Notes: a model not told the origin generated them from the letters alone. A DNA stretch of 64,000 nt from Mauremys mutica (GCF_020497125.1 NC_059073.1:8639225-8703224), one strand, 5' to 3'; positions 41,136 to 52,790 are shown, counted from the first letter of the stretch. Numbers and translations: made by a program.

Positions 41136-41549
41136 TTATAATTTTAAGAATGCTTGATAGAGATCTTGTAGGTGTTTGTCTCTGTCTGAGGGATTGGAGC
41201 AAATGTGGTTGTATCTTAGAGCTTGGCTGTAGACAATGGATCGTGTGGTGTGTCCTGGATGGAAGCTGGAGGCATGTAGGTAAGTATAGCTGTCAGTGGG
41301 TTTCCAGTATAGGGTGGTGTTTATGTGACCATAGCTTATTAGCACAGTAGTGTCAAGGAAATGGACCGCTTGTGTAGATTGGTCTAGGCTGAGGTTGATG
41401 GTGGGATGGAAATTGTTAAAATCATGGTGGAATTCCTCAAAGGCTTCTTTTCCATGGGTCCAGATGATGAAGATGTCATCGATGTAGCACAAGTAGAGTA
41501 AGGGCGTTAGGGCACGAGAGCTAAGGAAGCGTTGTTCTAAGTCAGCCAT
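41136..41549 (-). pseudogene. Penelope-like reverse transcriptase, C-terminal remnant
   Basis: The 137-codon frame reads LLYLCYIDDIFIIW, FHPTINLSLDQS, FLDTTVLI, TLYWKPTDSYTYLH, SSFHPGHTTRSIVYSQALRY. YIDD is the catalytic motif, and the KPTD...HPxH...SQALR series is diagnostic of Penelope-like RT. The fingers and first part of the palm are missing. Penelope elements join this RT to a GIY-YIG nuclease and are related to telomerase-type RTs. Confidence 0.9.
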
Positions 41550-41550
41550 A

Positions 41551-42499
41551 AAACAACCATTTTATGTTTATGTTCTAGAACAATCATTCATGTCTACCAC
41601 AGCCCAAATAGACCTCCAAAGCGGTTACCATCTGAAGTCTGTTCTGTGGGAAGTGAAGTCCCATTTCTAGCGGGGTGATGGTCACACCACAACTGGCAGC
41701 AACTGGTACGCTTGTGGGCAGTCATTGGCAAGAGGACACAAATTAGAGGGGGCCTGGAGATCGGATAACTTCTCAGCCCGAGGAAGAGGCCTGTCCAGCT
41801 TACACTGGGGCCGTGGGAAAGCACAAACTGATGCAACCTGTTTTGTGGATAAATATTGAACCTCAGTATCTAGCTCCACCTAGGCAACCCAACATCCGTG
41901 AAAATCTCGGAGGGGTCACCGTCACTGAGGGGGGAGGAAATGGCCTCGGGGAAGCAATCTGTTGTTTATACAAGACAGCCTGTTCTGCTGACCCCCATAT
42001 AGGGCGTTGGGCTGGAATGCCCCTCTATGGTGAGGGATAAGGCTGCGTCTTGGTGTCTCTATCCAGTCTCCTTAGAGGATCATGAAAGCAAGGCAAACTG
42101 GGAAATGTAGTCCATCATGGCAACCAGCCTTTAGTCATAGCAAGGCCTACTGGGAAATGGGAGGTGTATATGAACAGCACCATTCCCAGTGAACAGTGAG
42201 AGACCTGGAGAAAGTCAATGCATCCAGGATCTCTCTCCTGCAAGGAATAGGTAAGTAAACCTGTTTTCCTTATATTTTATTTTGTAATCATTTCTTTTGT
42301 AAGGGCGCTGGGTCAGACACCTCAAAGAGTTCCTGGGGCTGCAAACAGTATTGTCAACCTCAAAGACCAAAAATTATAGTCAGATCCCCCCAAAATCATA
42401 AGATTGGTCAAAAAAAACATGAGAATTTTTTTTTAAACAACATGTTATTGTGCATTTTTCATTCTGTCTTTTGATTGTTGAATTCCCCCTGCTTATGCT
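41551..42499. other. unassigned sequence
   Basis: No gene recognised. Near 42,080-42,160 the motif aactgggaaatgtagt occurs with a near repeat tactgggaaatgggag, a style seen in some LTR promoters, and a ggtaagtaaac donor-like site follows at 42,249; I cannot say more. Confidence 0.35.
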
Positions 42500-42501
42500 T
42501 A

Positions 42502-42531
42502 GTGTGTGTGTGTGAGAGAGAGAGAGAGAGA
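42502..42531. repeat. compound microsatellite (GT)n(GA)n
   Basis: About six GT units followed by about nine GA units. Confidence 0.9.
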
Positions 42532-43000
42532 CAATTAGTACTGTTCACACTCCCAAATTTATTGGTTAAGGAGATTTTGCCCTCCTCACTGCAGTTCTCA
42601 CCCCCACATCTGCCTGTGTCCTACCCAGCAATTAATCCTGTCCCCCAAACTTCCAAATCAACCTTGTCTCCCCATCAGTTCAACCCCCACTCAGCCACCA
42701 CCGCATCAGTTCAGCCCCAGCTCGTCAGCCTGCTTTCTGCTCCTCTTCACCCCCTCTCCCAGCCCTGGGGGGCTGCAGCAGACTCTCCTCCTCCCATTAC
42801 AGGCTGGGGAGAGATTCTAGGGGTTCCTTTACCCCCTCTCAGGCAGGGGAACAGCTCCAGAGGCTCTTCACCCCAACCCTCTCCCCTTCCCAGACCAGGT
42901 GCTGCAGGGGGGGAGGAGAAGTGGTACCGTCCTGGCTGTGTTTCTCACTGGATGGGAGGAGGCAGTGGAGCCACTCTGAGCTGCAGGTTTCTTTGCACCC
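42532..43000. other. no gene seen; C-rich
   Basis: C/T-rich sequence with an open frame of no recognised content. Confidence 0.45.
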
Positions 43001-43002
43001 TT

Positions 43003-43178
43003 GGAGGGGGAGGGATAGCTCAGTGGTTTGAGCATTAGCCTGCTAAACCCAGAATTGTGAGTTCAATTCTTTGGGGGGCCATTTAGGGAACTGGGGTAAA
43101 AATCTGTCTGGGGATTAGTCCTGCTTTAAGTAGGGGGTTGGACTAGATGACCTTCCAGCCCTCATATTCTATGATTCT
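43003..43178 (+). mobile_element. turtle tRNA-derived SINE with CR1-type tail
   Basis: Head gggagggatagctcagtgg (box A) and aattgtgagttcaattcttt (box B), then gggattagtcctgctttaag, ggttggactagatgacc and the tail atattctatgattct. The tail is identical in type to the CR1 at 16.9 kb, so CR1 machinery could mobilise it. Confidence 0.88.
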
Positions 43179-44587
43179 TTGCAAGTGGAGGGGAGAGACA
43201 GAGCTGGCATGCAACAGGGGGCTGGAGCTTCTTGTGTCATTTGCAGATGGTCTCCAGCCACCTCTGAAATCCCACCACCTGAGGAAAAAATCACAGGGGC
43301 TAGTAATAGTGAAACACCAAGCCTGGGTCTGTCCTTCCTGCTCCCTTTTGCGCCAGGTTAATTCACCCACATGAGTGGAATTTTCTCTCGTCATGTTCCC
43401 AGGAGTTTCTCTTTTGCTGATCGGCCTGTGACAGTAGCACTTTGCCTGGCTCTGGCCTTGCCTAGGCCTCTTCTCCTGCCTTCCCGACCACACAGCTCTG
43501 TTGAAGGCAAGCCACCGAGGTGCATCTTGCGGCCGCCCTGGGACCCTGAGGGAGGGCACCGGGTGTGGTCTCTTCAGAGAAGACAATACAGCCCCAGTCC
43601 ATGTTATCTTTTTGACCTAAACTACACAAGGCTGGAGGAAGGATGAGTATGTATCCCCTGGGTCCCTGTCCCATGGGCTCCTTTTCCCAGCCTGTGTGGA
43701 CCCAGGAACCATGTAGTGTCCTTCACAGGGTCTAGAGGAGGGAGAGATGGTGCCCTGAAGGCAGCTAACGCAATCTCCTTATTTATGGGGGCTCCTATAG
43801 AGGAGACCTCTCCATGTGCAGATCTGGGATGGTTGGTCCTGACCCAGGAGCAGCCAAGGTCTGTATTTTCCATCTCATGTGAAGATGGCTTCTTCTATAT
43901 CACAGGTTCCTCCTAAATCCATAGGGGAGAACTGGCTCACAGCTGACAGGGAGGAAAGAGCGCTCGCTACCGAATCAATAAGGGGCTCATCTCGCCAAGA
44001 GCTGTTGACCTTGATGGATGTTGGAGGAATGCAGCATCTGTGAGGACTGAGCCTCAAGTAGAGAATACAGAACAATGTTGAGACTATAAAGAGGCACTGC
44101 TAGTTTGGTTCATATTCAAAAACCTTTCATGCCAGCTGTTGTACAATGTGCAATCTCTTCTTTACTTGTGTATTCTTTATAGATACCTCATGGAGCTGCA
44201 GGATTGGTGCGACGCCCCCAGCTCTGGATCAGTCTCTAGGAGTAACCCTTTCAGTATGCCCGACCCCCTAGGGGTCTCGCTCTTTCTCTGAGGCAAGCCA
44301 CATGGCTTCACCGCCTCCTTAGACTGGAGCCCTGAGCCTGCCGCACTCCTGCTTCAAACCGGAGCTCTGTACAGCACGTCCAGCACTCTCATCTTCCCCT
44401 CACACTGTCCCAATCCTTTGTTCTCCAGCTGGGAAATGTTGCCCATCCCACCTGAGAGGTGGGGAAATCTCCCTCCCTCGGGGTCGTTGATTGCTAGGTG
44501 TCAGTGTCCTGCTGATTGGCTTTGCCATTGTCTTCACATATGGGTTCGGCCTCCGCCACTCTCTTTCCAATGTCCCATTTAGTCTCA
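43179..44587. other. no gene seen
   Basis: About 1.4 kb. Open frames exist on both strands (for example 43,143-43,586) but none looks like a known protein and codon content is not distinctive. Confidence 0.45.
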
Positions 44588-44850
44588 GGGCACGTCTACA
44601 CGTATAACGCTTCATTGGAGCAGCTGCACTGCTGTAGCACTTTAGTGAAGATGCTGCATGCCACTGGGAGAGAGTTCTCCCATCGGCGTAGTTAATCCAC
44701 CTCCCCAAAAGGCAGTAGCTATATCAGCAGGAAAAGCTCTCCCCCCAACATAGTGCTGTTTATATGGGGGGTTAGGTCGGTATAACGACACCCCTGAGCA
44801 ATATAGTTCTACCAGTGTAGGTCTGTAGGACAGACCCACGACAGCAAGGC
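44588..44850. mobile_element. MITE, diverged
   Basis: Left end gggcacgtctacacgtataa and right end taccagtgtaggtctgta are imperfect inverted repeats of the turtle gtctacac type. Inside are tgggagagagttctcccatc (a small hairpin) and ggttaggtcggtataacgac. No clean target duplication. Confidence 0.5.
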
Positions 44851-45969
44851 AATATTCATACTTACTGTTCTCATCCTGCTCTGAGAGCAAACACTCCTTC
44901 CCCCACACTGGTTGATAATGCGGAATATAGGGGAAACTGAGGCATGCATAGGTTCCATAAAAATGTTACAAAAATTCCCACTTGGTCACAATATATCACT
45001 TCCGTTAGTAGTTTGTTCTAATGGGTAATCACTCTTCAAAATGTGCGCCACTACCTTTATCAACCAAACTTGTAGTCTCACCAAAGAATGAAATCTGGTT
45101 GGTCTGACAAGTCCTATTTTCCATGTTGACTGGCACTCGTTTTATTCCTATCCCTTAATTCTTTATTGATCGAATCCCATATCAACTTTTCCATTCTTTT
45201 GCCCGCGATTGCTGTCAGGCTATAACAGACTAATGATTACCATTTCATCTGTTCCTTACCAGTTGAGATCACCTCTAGGACTTACCACCTTTCTTACCTG
45301 AAATGTGTTGCTCTGACAAGCTTTAGGAGCTGCAAGAAATCCTTTGAAAGCATCGCACACAACCCAAGATGCCCAGCCTACGTAGACTATAATCCCTACT
45401 AATTGAGCACTCACTCGGAAATATGCCTGGGAATCCAGGCGGCCAGCTGGGTTACTTTTATTGTCCGACCTGTCGCTGCCACTTTCTGCAGAAGTGCAAC
45501 TGACAAGCCCAGAAACACGATTTCCAAGAATGGACCAAAAAAACAACAACCTTGGAACATTTAATCATCTTTAGCAAATGGGCTAAAGGCAGCATGCAGC
45601 CTCTCTGCTCTTGGTTCCCAAGCATGCTGCTGCCTGGCGGTTGCAGGGCCGGTCAGCCCCTGAAGGATACGCGAAAGTGGCCAGTAAGAAGGGCACCATG
45701 ACATGGCTGCACTGGGAGGCGGCTAATAAGGCCCATCAGGAGTTGGCAGCCAGCCATTACTTTCCTGCGATTGCTGCTGCCCTCTGTTTTCTCCCAAAAT
45801 CCATGAATGAGAGACGTTTACGTGCTCACTGCCCCGTGTGGTAAATTGGCTCATTGGGCGCAAACCTTCCCACTGGATGGGAACAGCCCCCAGCTCCTGC
45901 TCCCCCACTGCGTCCCCTCTGAACGAGCCTCTGCAGCTCTGGCTCTGCTGTGCAGCTCAGAGCGCTGCT
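44851..45969. other. no confirmed gene; one possible exon
   Basis: A minus-strand frame (45,256-45,549) contains LVGIIVYVGWASWVVCDAF, a membrane-like segment, and is followed by cattCAG/GTAAGAAAG, a good splice donor at about 45,297. No acceptor, neighbour exon or known domain is evident. I do not call it a gene. Confidence 0.25.
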
Positions 45970-46290
45970 TTTGTGACACACAAACACCCAAAGACACCTG
46001 CACCACATCTATACGGCAACACCACACACACATGTGCACGAGTCGTCTGCACAAACGCACACATTGCTTATTGTGTGTATCACACACACACACACCCCTT
46101 ATGGTTTATACACACAACAGCACGTGCACAGACAAATCCATCCACTGCTTACTGCATACATCCCATGGATTAGTGTATACCCCCGGACACCCCTCTCCTT
46201 ACCACTTATTGTATACACACACACACATTTCCTGGGTACACACCCAGAGACACGCACATGCCCTTGCACGCATGCTGCATGCTACGCACA
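45970..46290. repeat. CA-rich degenerate low-complexity tract
   Basis: Repeated acacacaca, cacacac and acgcacat motifs broken by unique bases. Open frames in it are artefacts. Confidence 0.75.
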
Positions 46291-46817
46291 GAGAGAATGT
46301 TGTTTTCCGGTGCTCTCCTGGGCTGCCCCTTCCTGCCCCCCGGGAGTAATTAGAAGAGGTGACTCTGTGCTGCAGGTCTGGTTGATCAGCGAAAGAGGGA
46401 GATGCTAAGCTCTCCCTTTCTGCAGCCGAGCTCACGTGTGCGCCTAGGTGGAGGCGGTGGGGCGGGAAATAAAACCTTCAGCTGGGCTCCCACACGCTGT
46501 GCGGTGTGATCATGCTGCTGATGCCCATAACACATGGGCTCGCAGGCCCAGATTACATTCCTCTAACACATGCTGCCCACTTCCAGCCACACAACTGAAC
46601 ACTGCTCAATTCCCTCCTCGTCCGTCTTTCTCTCTGTCCTTCCCCTTCTCTAGGCCTTTCTCTGCGTGTCTTTCTCTCTCTCTGCCTATCACTATCTGTA
46701 GACGTTCAGGCATGAGTTTGGGTCGCTTCTGATCCAATTTATTTATCTCATCCCTGAATTACAACATTCCCGTCCCAGACTGGCACAAAGGACACTGCAG
46801 AGAGATTTGGCAGGAGA
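46291..46817. other. no gene seen
   Basis: C/T-rich stretch (46,600-46,690) and otherwise unremarkable. Confidence 0.45.
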
Positions 46818-46825
46818 GGTGTGAT

Positions 46826-46948
46826 TAGGGTGACCAGATGTCCCAATTTTATAGGGACAGTCCCGATTTTGGGGGCTTTTTCTTATACAGGCACCTATTA
46901 CCTCCCACCCTTGTCCCATTTTTTTACACTTGCTATCAGGTCACCCTA
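46826..46948. mobile_element. 123-bp transposon, TAGGGTGACC family, 8-bp duplication
   Basis: Perfect 10-bp inverted ends TAGGGTGACC and GGTCACCCTA, with a perfect 8-bp target duplication GGTGTGAT at 46,818-46,825 and 46,949-46,956. Interior motifs are tttatagggacagtcccgat and gggggctttttcttatacag. The 8-bp duplication points to a hAT-like transposase acting in trans. Confidence 0.92.
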
Positions 46949-46956
46949 GGTGTGAT

Positions 46957-47705
46957 TGGTTAAGTCAACCAAACACCCCAACGCAGGGCCTTGTGCTCGC
47001 TGTAGGCCACACAAACCCTGCACTGGAGTCAAACCATGGGAAATGAAGGGTCTGAAGGGAGCGAAACAGGGTATTTTTTTGCTGTCCCTTATCCAAGCCT
47101 CAAAGAAAGACAGAAGTAAAGGCAGTGTGCAGAGAACGGCCCTGAAAGAACGGTATATGCCAGGTGGCTGGGGGATGGGCATTGGAACCAGCCAGGTTTC
47201 TCTCTGAAACCATAGGGACATCACCAACGCAACAACTTTCCAATCATAGCCGAATCCAGACCTAAGGTAAGACACCTCGTCTCTCTGGTCCTCAGTTTCC
47301 TCATCTGTAAAGTGGGGGTGGGGATACTTCCCTACGGCCTGGGGGTGTTGGGAGGGGCTCAGCTACTTTGGTGATGGGGACCGGATAGGTGGTGCCCCAT
47401 CTCTTCAGTTGCATAATGCGACTCGCCTGCTGGTGGGACTTGCTGAAGGAGGTAGAAAGGTCTGTTCTCCAAGGCCTGATTCTGCAGGAGCTGCCCCTTC
47501 CCCCACCTTTTTGGTTCCCCTTTTCTCTCTCCTTGGGCAATAGGTTTTCTCTGCTCAGTTGGGCAGAGGGAAGGAAGGACCCCTGCTGCCCCCGAGGGCA
47601 GAGAGCCCCTGCTGCACTTCTGGCGGGAGAAAAGGGAGCTCCATGCTGCTGCTTCTGATGGGGTGGGAGGAGCAGCCTCCCTGCCACCACCACCCTGGGC
47701 AGGAG
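46957..47705. other. no gene seen; MIR remnant near 47,262-47,345
   Basis: A short MIR-like piece reads ctcagtttcctcatctgtaa and agtgggggtgggg. Otherwise no feature. The minus-strand frame at 47,301-47,885 is composition-driven. Confidence 0.45.
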
Positions 47706-47955
47706 ATGAGGGCACAGCACAGGGCTCAGGTTGTGGGGCGTTACCCCATGTCCTGTAGGGGGCAGGGCACAGCACAGGGCTAGGGCTGGGGGGCGGAGCC
47801 ATAGGATATCCCACGTTCTAGAGGGAGAGGGGTAACAGTAGGAGGCTAGGACAATGGGATGGAGCCATAGGATTCCCTGTGTCATGTTGGAGGTGGAGTC
47901 ACAGTGTAGAACTTGGGCTGTGGGATGAATTCATGGGATACCCTATGTTCTGGTG
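47706..47955. repeat. diverged ~65-bp minisatellite, about 4 units
   Basis: Units start near 47,706, 47,760, 47,822 and 47,888. Each runs (ggg)cacag(t/c)...ggctagg...gatgg...ccatgggat(a)ccc...tgtt(c)tgg. Divergence between units is high. Confidence 0.6.
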
Positions 47956-48764
47956 TGTCTGGGTGCCTGGACTGCCTTAATCTGTCTCTGCTGAATAGGA
48001 ATCATCCATCCGGATGCATGGGTGTCTTTCCGGGCCATTTTCCAGCAGTGGACAAGCCCTGGTCCTTCTGTTTTCCTGGTAGGTTTCTCTTGTGTCAGAC
48101 TTCTCCCCGCTCGCCCCATGAGGGTTTTGACAAGAATCTGCATGTGCTCTCCACAGCCGAGGACAATCCACCAAAGTGGAAAGTGGCACAATTACATTTC
48201 GCCCACGTGGCCCCACCCAGAGAATGGCACATTATTCTTGTAGGATGCACTAGGGACAAACAAAAGGGAAGCCGAACACACGGGCAGCTGAAGGCCAGGC
48301 CAAGCAGTCAGTCAGTCAGAGGAGTATGGAAGTGGGAGGGAGGGACGGATCAGAGTCCTTTCCAGAGAGATATGGGAACGCAGGGAAATGATTGTAAAGA
48401 AGCCTTATCTCATTCTTGCCTGTTCCCCCACTGCCATCGGGATTATGCAAATGAACCATTCAAGTAGATTTCTTTGGTAATTAAAAACTCTGCTCTTTTT
48501 AATTAAACTTTCCCTCCAGACCGAGCTTTTTTTTTTTCCAAGGGAGACTAATCCTTACAAGCCTCCCCCCCCTTCAAAATTGACAAGGCCCATCATGAAA
48601 CGGTATTAATTCAGAGTTAACTTGCTGTGGAAGGACGGCAGTGTAAATTTTAAATCAAGGCTTGGGGCAAGTTAAGGAGGGTGGTGCGGGGGAGGAAGCT
48701 GGAGGACTTGTGAGCCAAGAGCAGGAAGAGGAAGAAGTGAAAGGAAGAGACGATAGAAGGATTC
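47956..48764. other. no gene seen; candidate regulatory stretch
   Basis: Near 48,446 there is a perfect octamer ATGCAAAT (POU-type site), followed by several taatta-type cores to about 48,625 in a repeat-free stretch. This could be a conserved element; comparison with other species would decide. Confidence 0.3.
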
Positions 48765-48767
48765 TTA

Positions 48768-49145
48768 GGCCATGTCTGCACTACAAAATTAAGTCAATCT
48801 AACTTACAATGACATACAGCTGCCGCAGTAGTTACGTCGCTTGTGTGTGTCTACACTTGGCTCCTTGTGTCGGTGGTGCGCGTCCTCACCAGGAGCGCTT
48901 GCATCGATTGTACTGTCAGTGTGGGGCATTGTGGGAGGGCTCCTGAACCAGTAGCAGTTGACATAAGCAACGCGGTGTCTACACTGACACTTCCTCGACC
49001 TACCTATATCGACCTTGACTCTACGCTGCTCATGGAGGTGGAGTTATTAAGTTGGTGGAGTGGGGCAGTTACATCGGCGGGAGCAAAATTTAAGTGTAGA
49101 CACTTCTGTAATTAGGTCGATGTAAGCTGTAGTGTAAACCAGGCC
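48768..49145. mobile_element. Harbinger MITE, 378 bp, TTA duplication
   Basis: Ends ggccatgtctgcactacaaa and tgtagtgtaaaccaggcc are inverted repeats. TTA flanks both sides (48,765-48,767 and 49,146-49,148), the TWA duplication of PIF/Harbinger. Interior has gtgtctacactgacac and taggtcgatgtaag. Confidence 0.88.
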
Positions 49146-49387
49146 TTAGATGGGTCTTGCCAGCTACTGGGATCTGGCGGCTAGGAGGAATTTGCTAAGC
49201 AGGCATTAGCAGCAAAGGGTTGATTGAAGGACATTAATCCCAGAAGCCCTTTGAGATGTGCAGAGCCCAACCTTAGAGCTGGCCCATTAAGTAATGGAAA
49301 AACTTTCCAAGAGCTATGGTGGATTCATCACTGCCCATTTTAAAATCAAGCCTGGCTGTTTTTCTAAAAGATCTGCTCTGGTACAAA

Positions 49388-50048
49388 CAGGAACATCAGA
49401 ACAGCCATACTGCATCAGACCAAAGGTCCATCTAGCCCAGTATCCTGTCTGCCAACAGAGGCCAATGCCAGGTGCTCCAGAGGGAATGAACAGAACAGGG
49501 AGTCATCAACGGATCCACCCCCTGTCGCTCATCCCCAATTTCTGGCAAACAGCGGCTAAGGACACCATCCCTGCCCATCCTGGCTAATAGCCATTGATGG
49601 ACCTATCCTCCATGAACTTACCTAGTTCTTTTTTGAACCCTCTTATAGTTTTGGCCTTCACAACATCCTCTGGCAAGGAGTTCCACAGGTTGACTGTGCA
49701 TTGTGTGAATAAATACTGCCTTTTGTTGGTTTTAAACCTGCTGCCTATTCATTTCATTTGGTGACCCCTAGTTCGTGTGTTATGAGGAGTAAATGACACT
49801 TCCTTATTTACTTTCTCCACACCAGTCATGATTTTATAGTTCTCAATCATATCCCCCCTTAGTCGTCTCTTTTCCAAGCTGAAAAGTCCCAGTCTTATTC
49901 ATCTCTCCTCAGCAGAAGCCGTTCCATACCCCTCATCATTTTTGTTGCCCCTTTCTGAACCTTTTCCAATTCCAATAGATCTTTTTTGAGATGGGACGAC
50001 ACATCTGCTTGCAGGATTCAAGACGGGGGTGTACCATGGATTTATAAT
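49388..50048 (-). mobile_element. CR1 LINE, 3' region
   Basis: Plus strand starts gaacatcagaacagccatac and runs through the CR1 C-terminal coding region (ttccacaggttgactgtgca, cttagtcgtctcttttcc, gtaccatggatttata). It aligns with 34.4-35.1 kb. Several indels. Confidence 0.92.
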
Positions 50049-50049
50049 T

Positions 50050-50142
50050 CAGGGAAGTGCCATGGTCTGTGTTACGCAGGGGGTCAGACTAGATGATCAC
50101 AATGGTCCTTTCTGCCTTTATAAATCAACAAGTCTATGATGA
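50050..50142 (+). mobile_element. CR1-like LINE, 3' end (other subfamily)
   Basis: Contains gggggtcagactagatgatc, acaatggtcctttctgcc and aagtctatgatg. It is the forward version of the tail at 23,253, and sits tail to truncated end with the preceding CR1. Confidence 0.75.
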
Positions 50143-50275
50143 GACAGAGAGTTGAGCAGCTGCCGCCTAACCAGTTCTCTGGTCACTGCAGCTCCGATTA
50201 ATTACTGCAGAACAGACTGTGTTAAGAAGAGCTGTGCCTAACTGATGGGTGTAGGAGGGCGGGCAGGCTAATTAA

Positions 50276-50570
50276 GGGCTGGTCTACACTAAGGGGAAAA
50301 ATCGATATAAGATACGCAACTTCAGCTACGTGAATAACGTAGCTGAAGTCGAAGTATCTTATATCGATAACTTACCCGTCCTCACGGCGCGGGATCGATC
50401 TCCGGGGCTCTCCATATCGACGCCGCCACCGCCGTTCGCGGTGGTGGAGTTCCGGAATCGATATAAGCGCGTTCGGGGATCGATATATCGCGTCTAGATG
50501 AGACGCGGTATATCGATCCCTGAAAAATCGATCGCTACCCGCCGATACGGCGGGTAGTGTAGACGTAGCC
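50276..50570. mobile_element. Harbinger MITE (cgatata-rich), 295 bp
   Basis: Ends gggctggtctacactaaggg and tagtgtagacgtagcc. The interior holds strong hairpins: aacttcagctacgt with its complement, and cgatatataagc-type motifs. A second copy in opposite orientation is at 61,712-62,012. A TAA precedes it, but the matching 3' duplication has decayed. Confidence 0.75.
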
Positions 50571-50814
50571 TCTGACATTAGGCAGTGGATACAAAAAGGC
50601 ACAGGAAGGAAGTGGGGGAAGGGGGTGGGGGAAGGAGGAAACAGAGAGAGATTGCTCTTGCCTGAGGAGTGGATGGCTCCCTACGACTGTAGGTATAAGG
50701 ATGGATAGTGTTCGTTGTAAATAAACGTCACAATGTATTTTATCAGCATAAAGGTCTCTGTGCTGTTTATGGACTTGAGCGGAGGCAGGAGCGAGCTGGG
50801 CCCTGCCACATATG

Positions 50815-51200
50815 GTTGCAAATTTTCTGCTAGACAAATTTTCTGTCCAAAAACGCTGATTTGACAAAATTGAAACATTTCATGGGAATGTAACAATTTA
50901 GCCAACATTCCAACAGGAATATTCTCAAAATTAAATGTTTTGTTCAGGTTGAAACATTTCATTTAAACTTTTGCATTTCAACTTTTAAATTACATTCTTG
51001 TTTTACGATTGACTATAAAAGAAAAGTCAAAATGATGAAATTGAAATGATTGACCGTATCGAAACAAAACACGTTGACAAAGTCAAACAGAAATAGTTCT
51101 GAATATCTCACGATGTGGGAAACGCCTTTATTTCAACTCTTTGTTCTGACAGAATGGAATTTCTTGAAAAATGGAAATTCTGGTTTTTGTTCAGCTCTCC
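50815..51200. repeat. AT-rich unclassified repeat
   Basis: Dense in tgaaacatttcatggg, aacatttcatttaaa and gaaatgattg motifs. Same style as 14.3, 58.7 and 60.6 kb. Confidence 0.5.
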
Positions 51201-52637
51201 CGTACTCCCTCTCAATGATTACAGTGTCGGAAATAACCCTCCATTGGCAAGGACACCGGGCCCAGTTCATCTCCCATTGAGCCCGATAGTAATAGCTGCA
51301 TTGACCTTGCTGGTTGGATGGAGCCCATGGACTGTGTGGTGTATTAACTCCATTCCATTGCTAAGGTCTCTGGTTCCATTCCATGACAGTGATGACTGTT
51401 CTTGGGATCCAGAGTTTCAACTGGAAATCTTGGAAGGGGAAACTCTTGCATGAGGCAAACTCTCGCATGAGACAACCAGACAAAATGTACTGGAGGGGAC
51501 TAGAAATACAGTGAAAATATCTTTTTCTTCTAATATTTTTTTCCAGCTCTTCCAGTTCCATTTGCAACTAAGAAGTCTAGAAATACCAGAGGACAAAATC
51601 AGAGAGGTATGTCTCAAGCAAAATCTAATAGATCAGGGAGGGCTAAAGGTCAGAAGAATTCCTGAAGTCCTGAATTTAAATCTGATTTACCTGAGAAGTC
51701 CTTAGATATTACAGTGATGGGACTATGGAAAACCCATAGACAGACAGACAGATATGAAAAATAATGTTATGGAGGGAGAACTAAATTAGACCTTTTTGAC
51801 ATATCCTAGAAGTTTGGGTTGTGACTGAGTTTTGGGCCAAGGTTTGTTCTTATTTTATCTAAATGAACTAGGGATGGGCCGAGGCTTGTAAAGTTTGGAG
51901 TCAGGTCCAGAGCAGAACTTCACCAATGATGTTCAGATCTAGGATTTTGGTTTGACCCCCAATTCTAATCTGAAATGGTATGACCCATTCTTTCTTTCAA
52001 GTGATTTTCTCCTCCTCTCTCCCTCTGGGACAGACTGTTCCATAAATACCATCAACTGTTTTAGTTGGGTGCAGGGAAGAAGAAAGAAGGTAGAAAGAAG
52101 GCAGAAGAAGACATACATGAGAACCTCCAGCCACTGGGATCTGGCTGCTAGGAGGACACTGCTGTGGAGGCTTAGCCAGCAATGGGAATACTATGGTGCT
52201 AATTGGCCAATCCACAGCAGAATTCTGGCTGATACAGAAGTAAGCACAGCACGCTTCCCCCTTGGTATCCGGCCCCTAAGTGGATGTGCAACAGAAGAAG
52301 GGATCTCCTTGTTTACTATTCCATTAGCCATATGCATCTGCATCTCTGGTCAGAACCTGGCCTTATAGCGTTCTGTGGGGTGAGCCAGGCAGCCCAAAAG
52401 AATGTAGTAAAATCCCCTAGGGACTTGAGGATTGTCCTCAAAACTAACTTTCTTTCTTTCTTTCTTTCTTTCCATAAAAAATTGCTATTTTCAAGTAAAT
52501 CAGAATCATCCTTGAGTCCAGTGAGGCTAGCCGGTGGTGAGAGCCATCAGTTCTGAACTGATTGCAGACACACACATAGCTGCAAATCAATTGCCTCCAG
52601 CTTCCTTGTCTTTTGGCCTGGATAGCGACAGGATAAG
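51201..52637. other. no gene seen
   Basis: About 1.4 kb with no recognised gene; it includes a short (CTTT)n tract at 52,448-52,473. Confidence 0.45.
52448..52473. repeat. (CTTT)n microsatellite
   Basis: About six CTTT units. Confidence 0.9.
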
Positions 52638-52790
52638 GGTTGGTCTACACCCAGCGTTTGTCTGATTTAGCTATACTGGTTTGGAAGACAATGTAGCTAT
52701 ATCGATTCAGACCCCTAAAGTTTATGCAGCTATACTGTTCTAAAAGCGCTTTTGTCAGCATAGCTTTTCTCTGTACATTTGTAGAAATTA
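52638..52790. mobile_element. MITE fragment
   Basis: Left end gggttggtctacacccagc preceded by TAA is Harbinger-like. The interior has tagctatactggtttgg and tagctatatcgattcag. The right end is lost. Confidence 0.5.

Larger units (their letters stand above)
40077..41550 (-). mobile_element. Penelope-like element, 5'-truncated, RT and GIY-YIG remnants
   Basis: On the minus strand: RT C-terminal part (41,136-41,549), linker, GIY-YIG region (about 40,555-40,735), non-coding part and the family 1 tail ending at 40,077 (gtttcagagtataagccgtg on the plus strand). Several stops occur. A short internal duplication of gatcatctttcaggat lies near 40,945-40,965. Longest Penelope copy in the window. Confidence 0.9.

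Noticed and set aside
42475..43038. 187-codon plus-strand frame
   Set aside because: It begins in a microsatellite and ends in a SINE; C-rich composition explains it.
24221..43178. SINE heads as functional tRNA genes
   Set aside because: They keep box A and B motifs but lack a cloverleaf and run into CR1-type tails.
47301..47885. 194-codon minus-strand frame
   Set aside because: It overlaps a second open frame and a minisatellite; no domain or start context.
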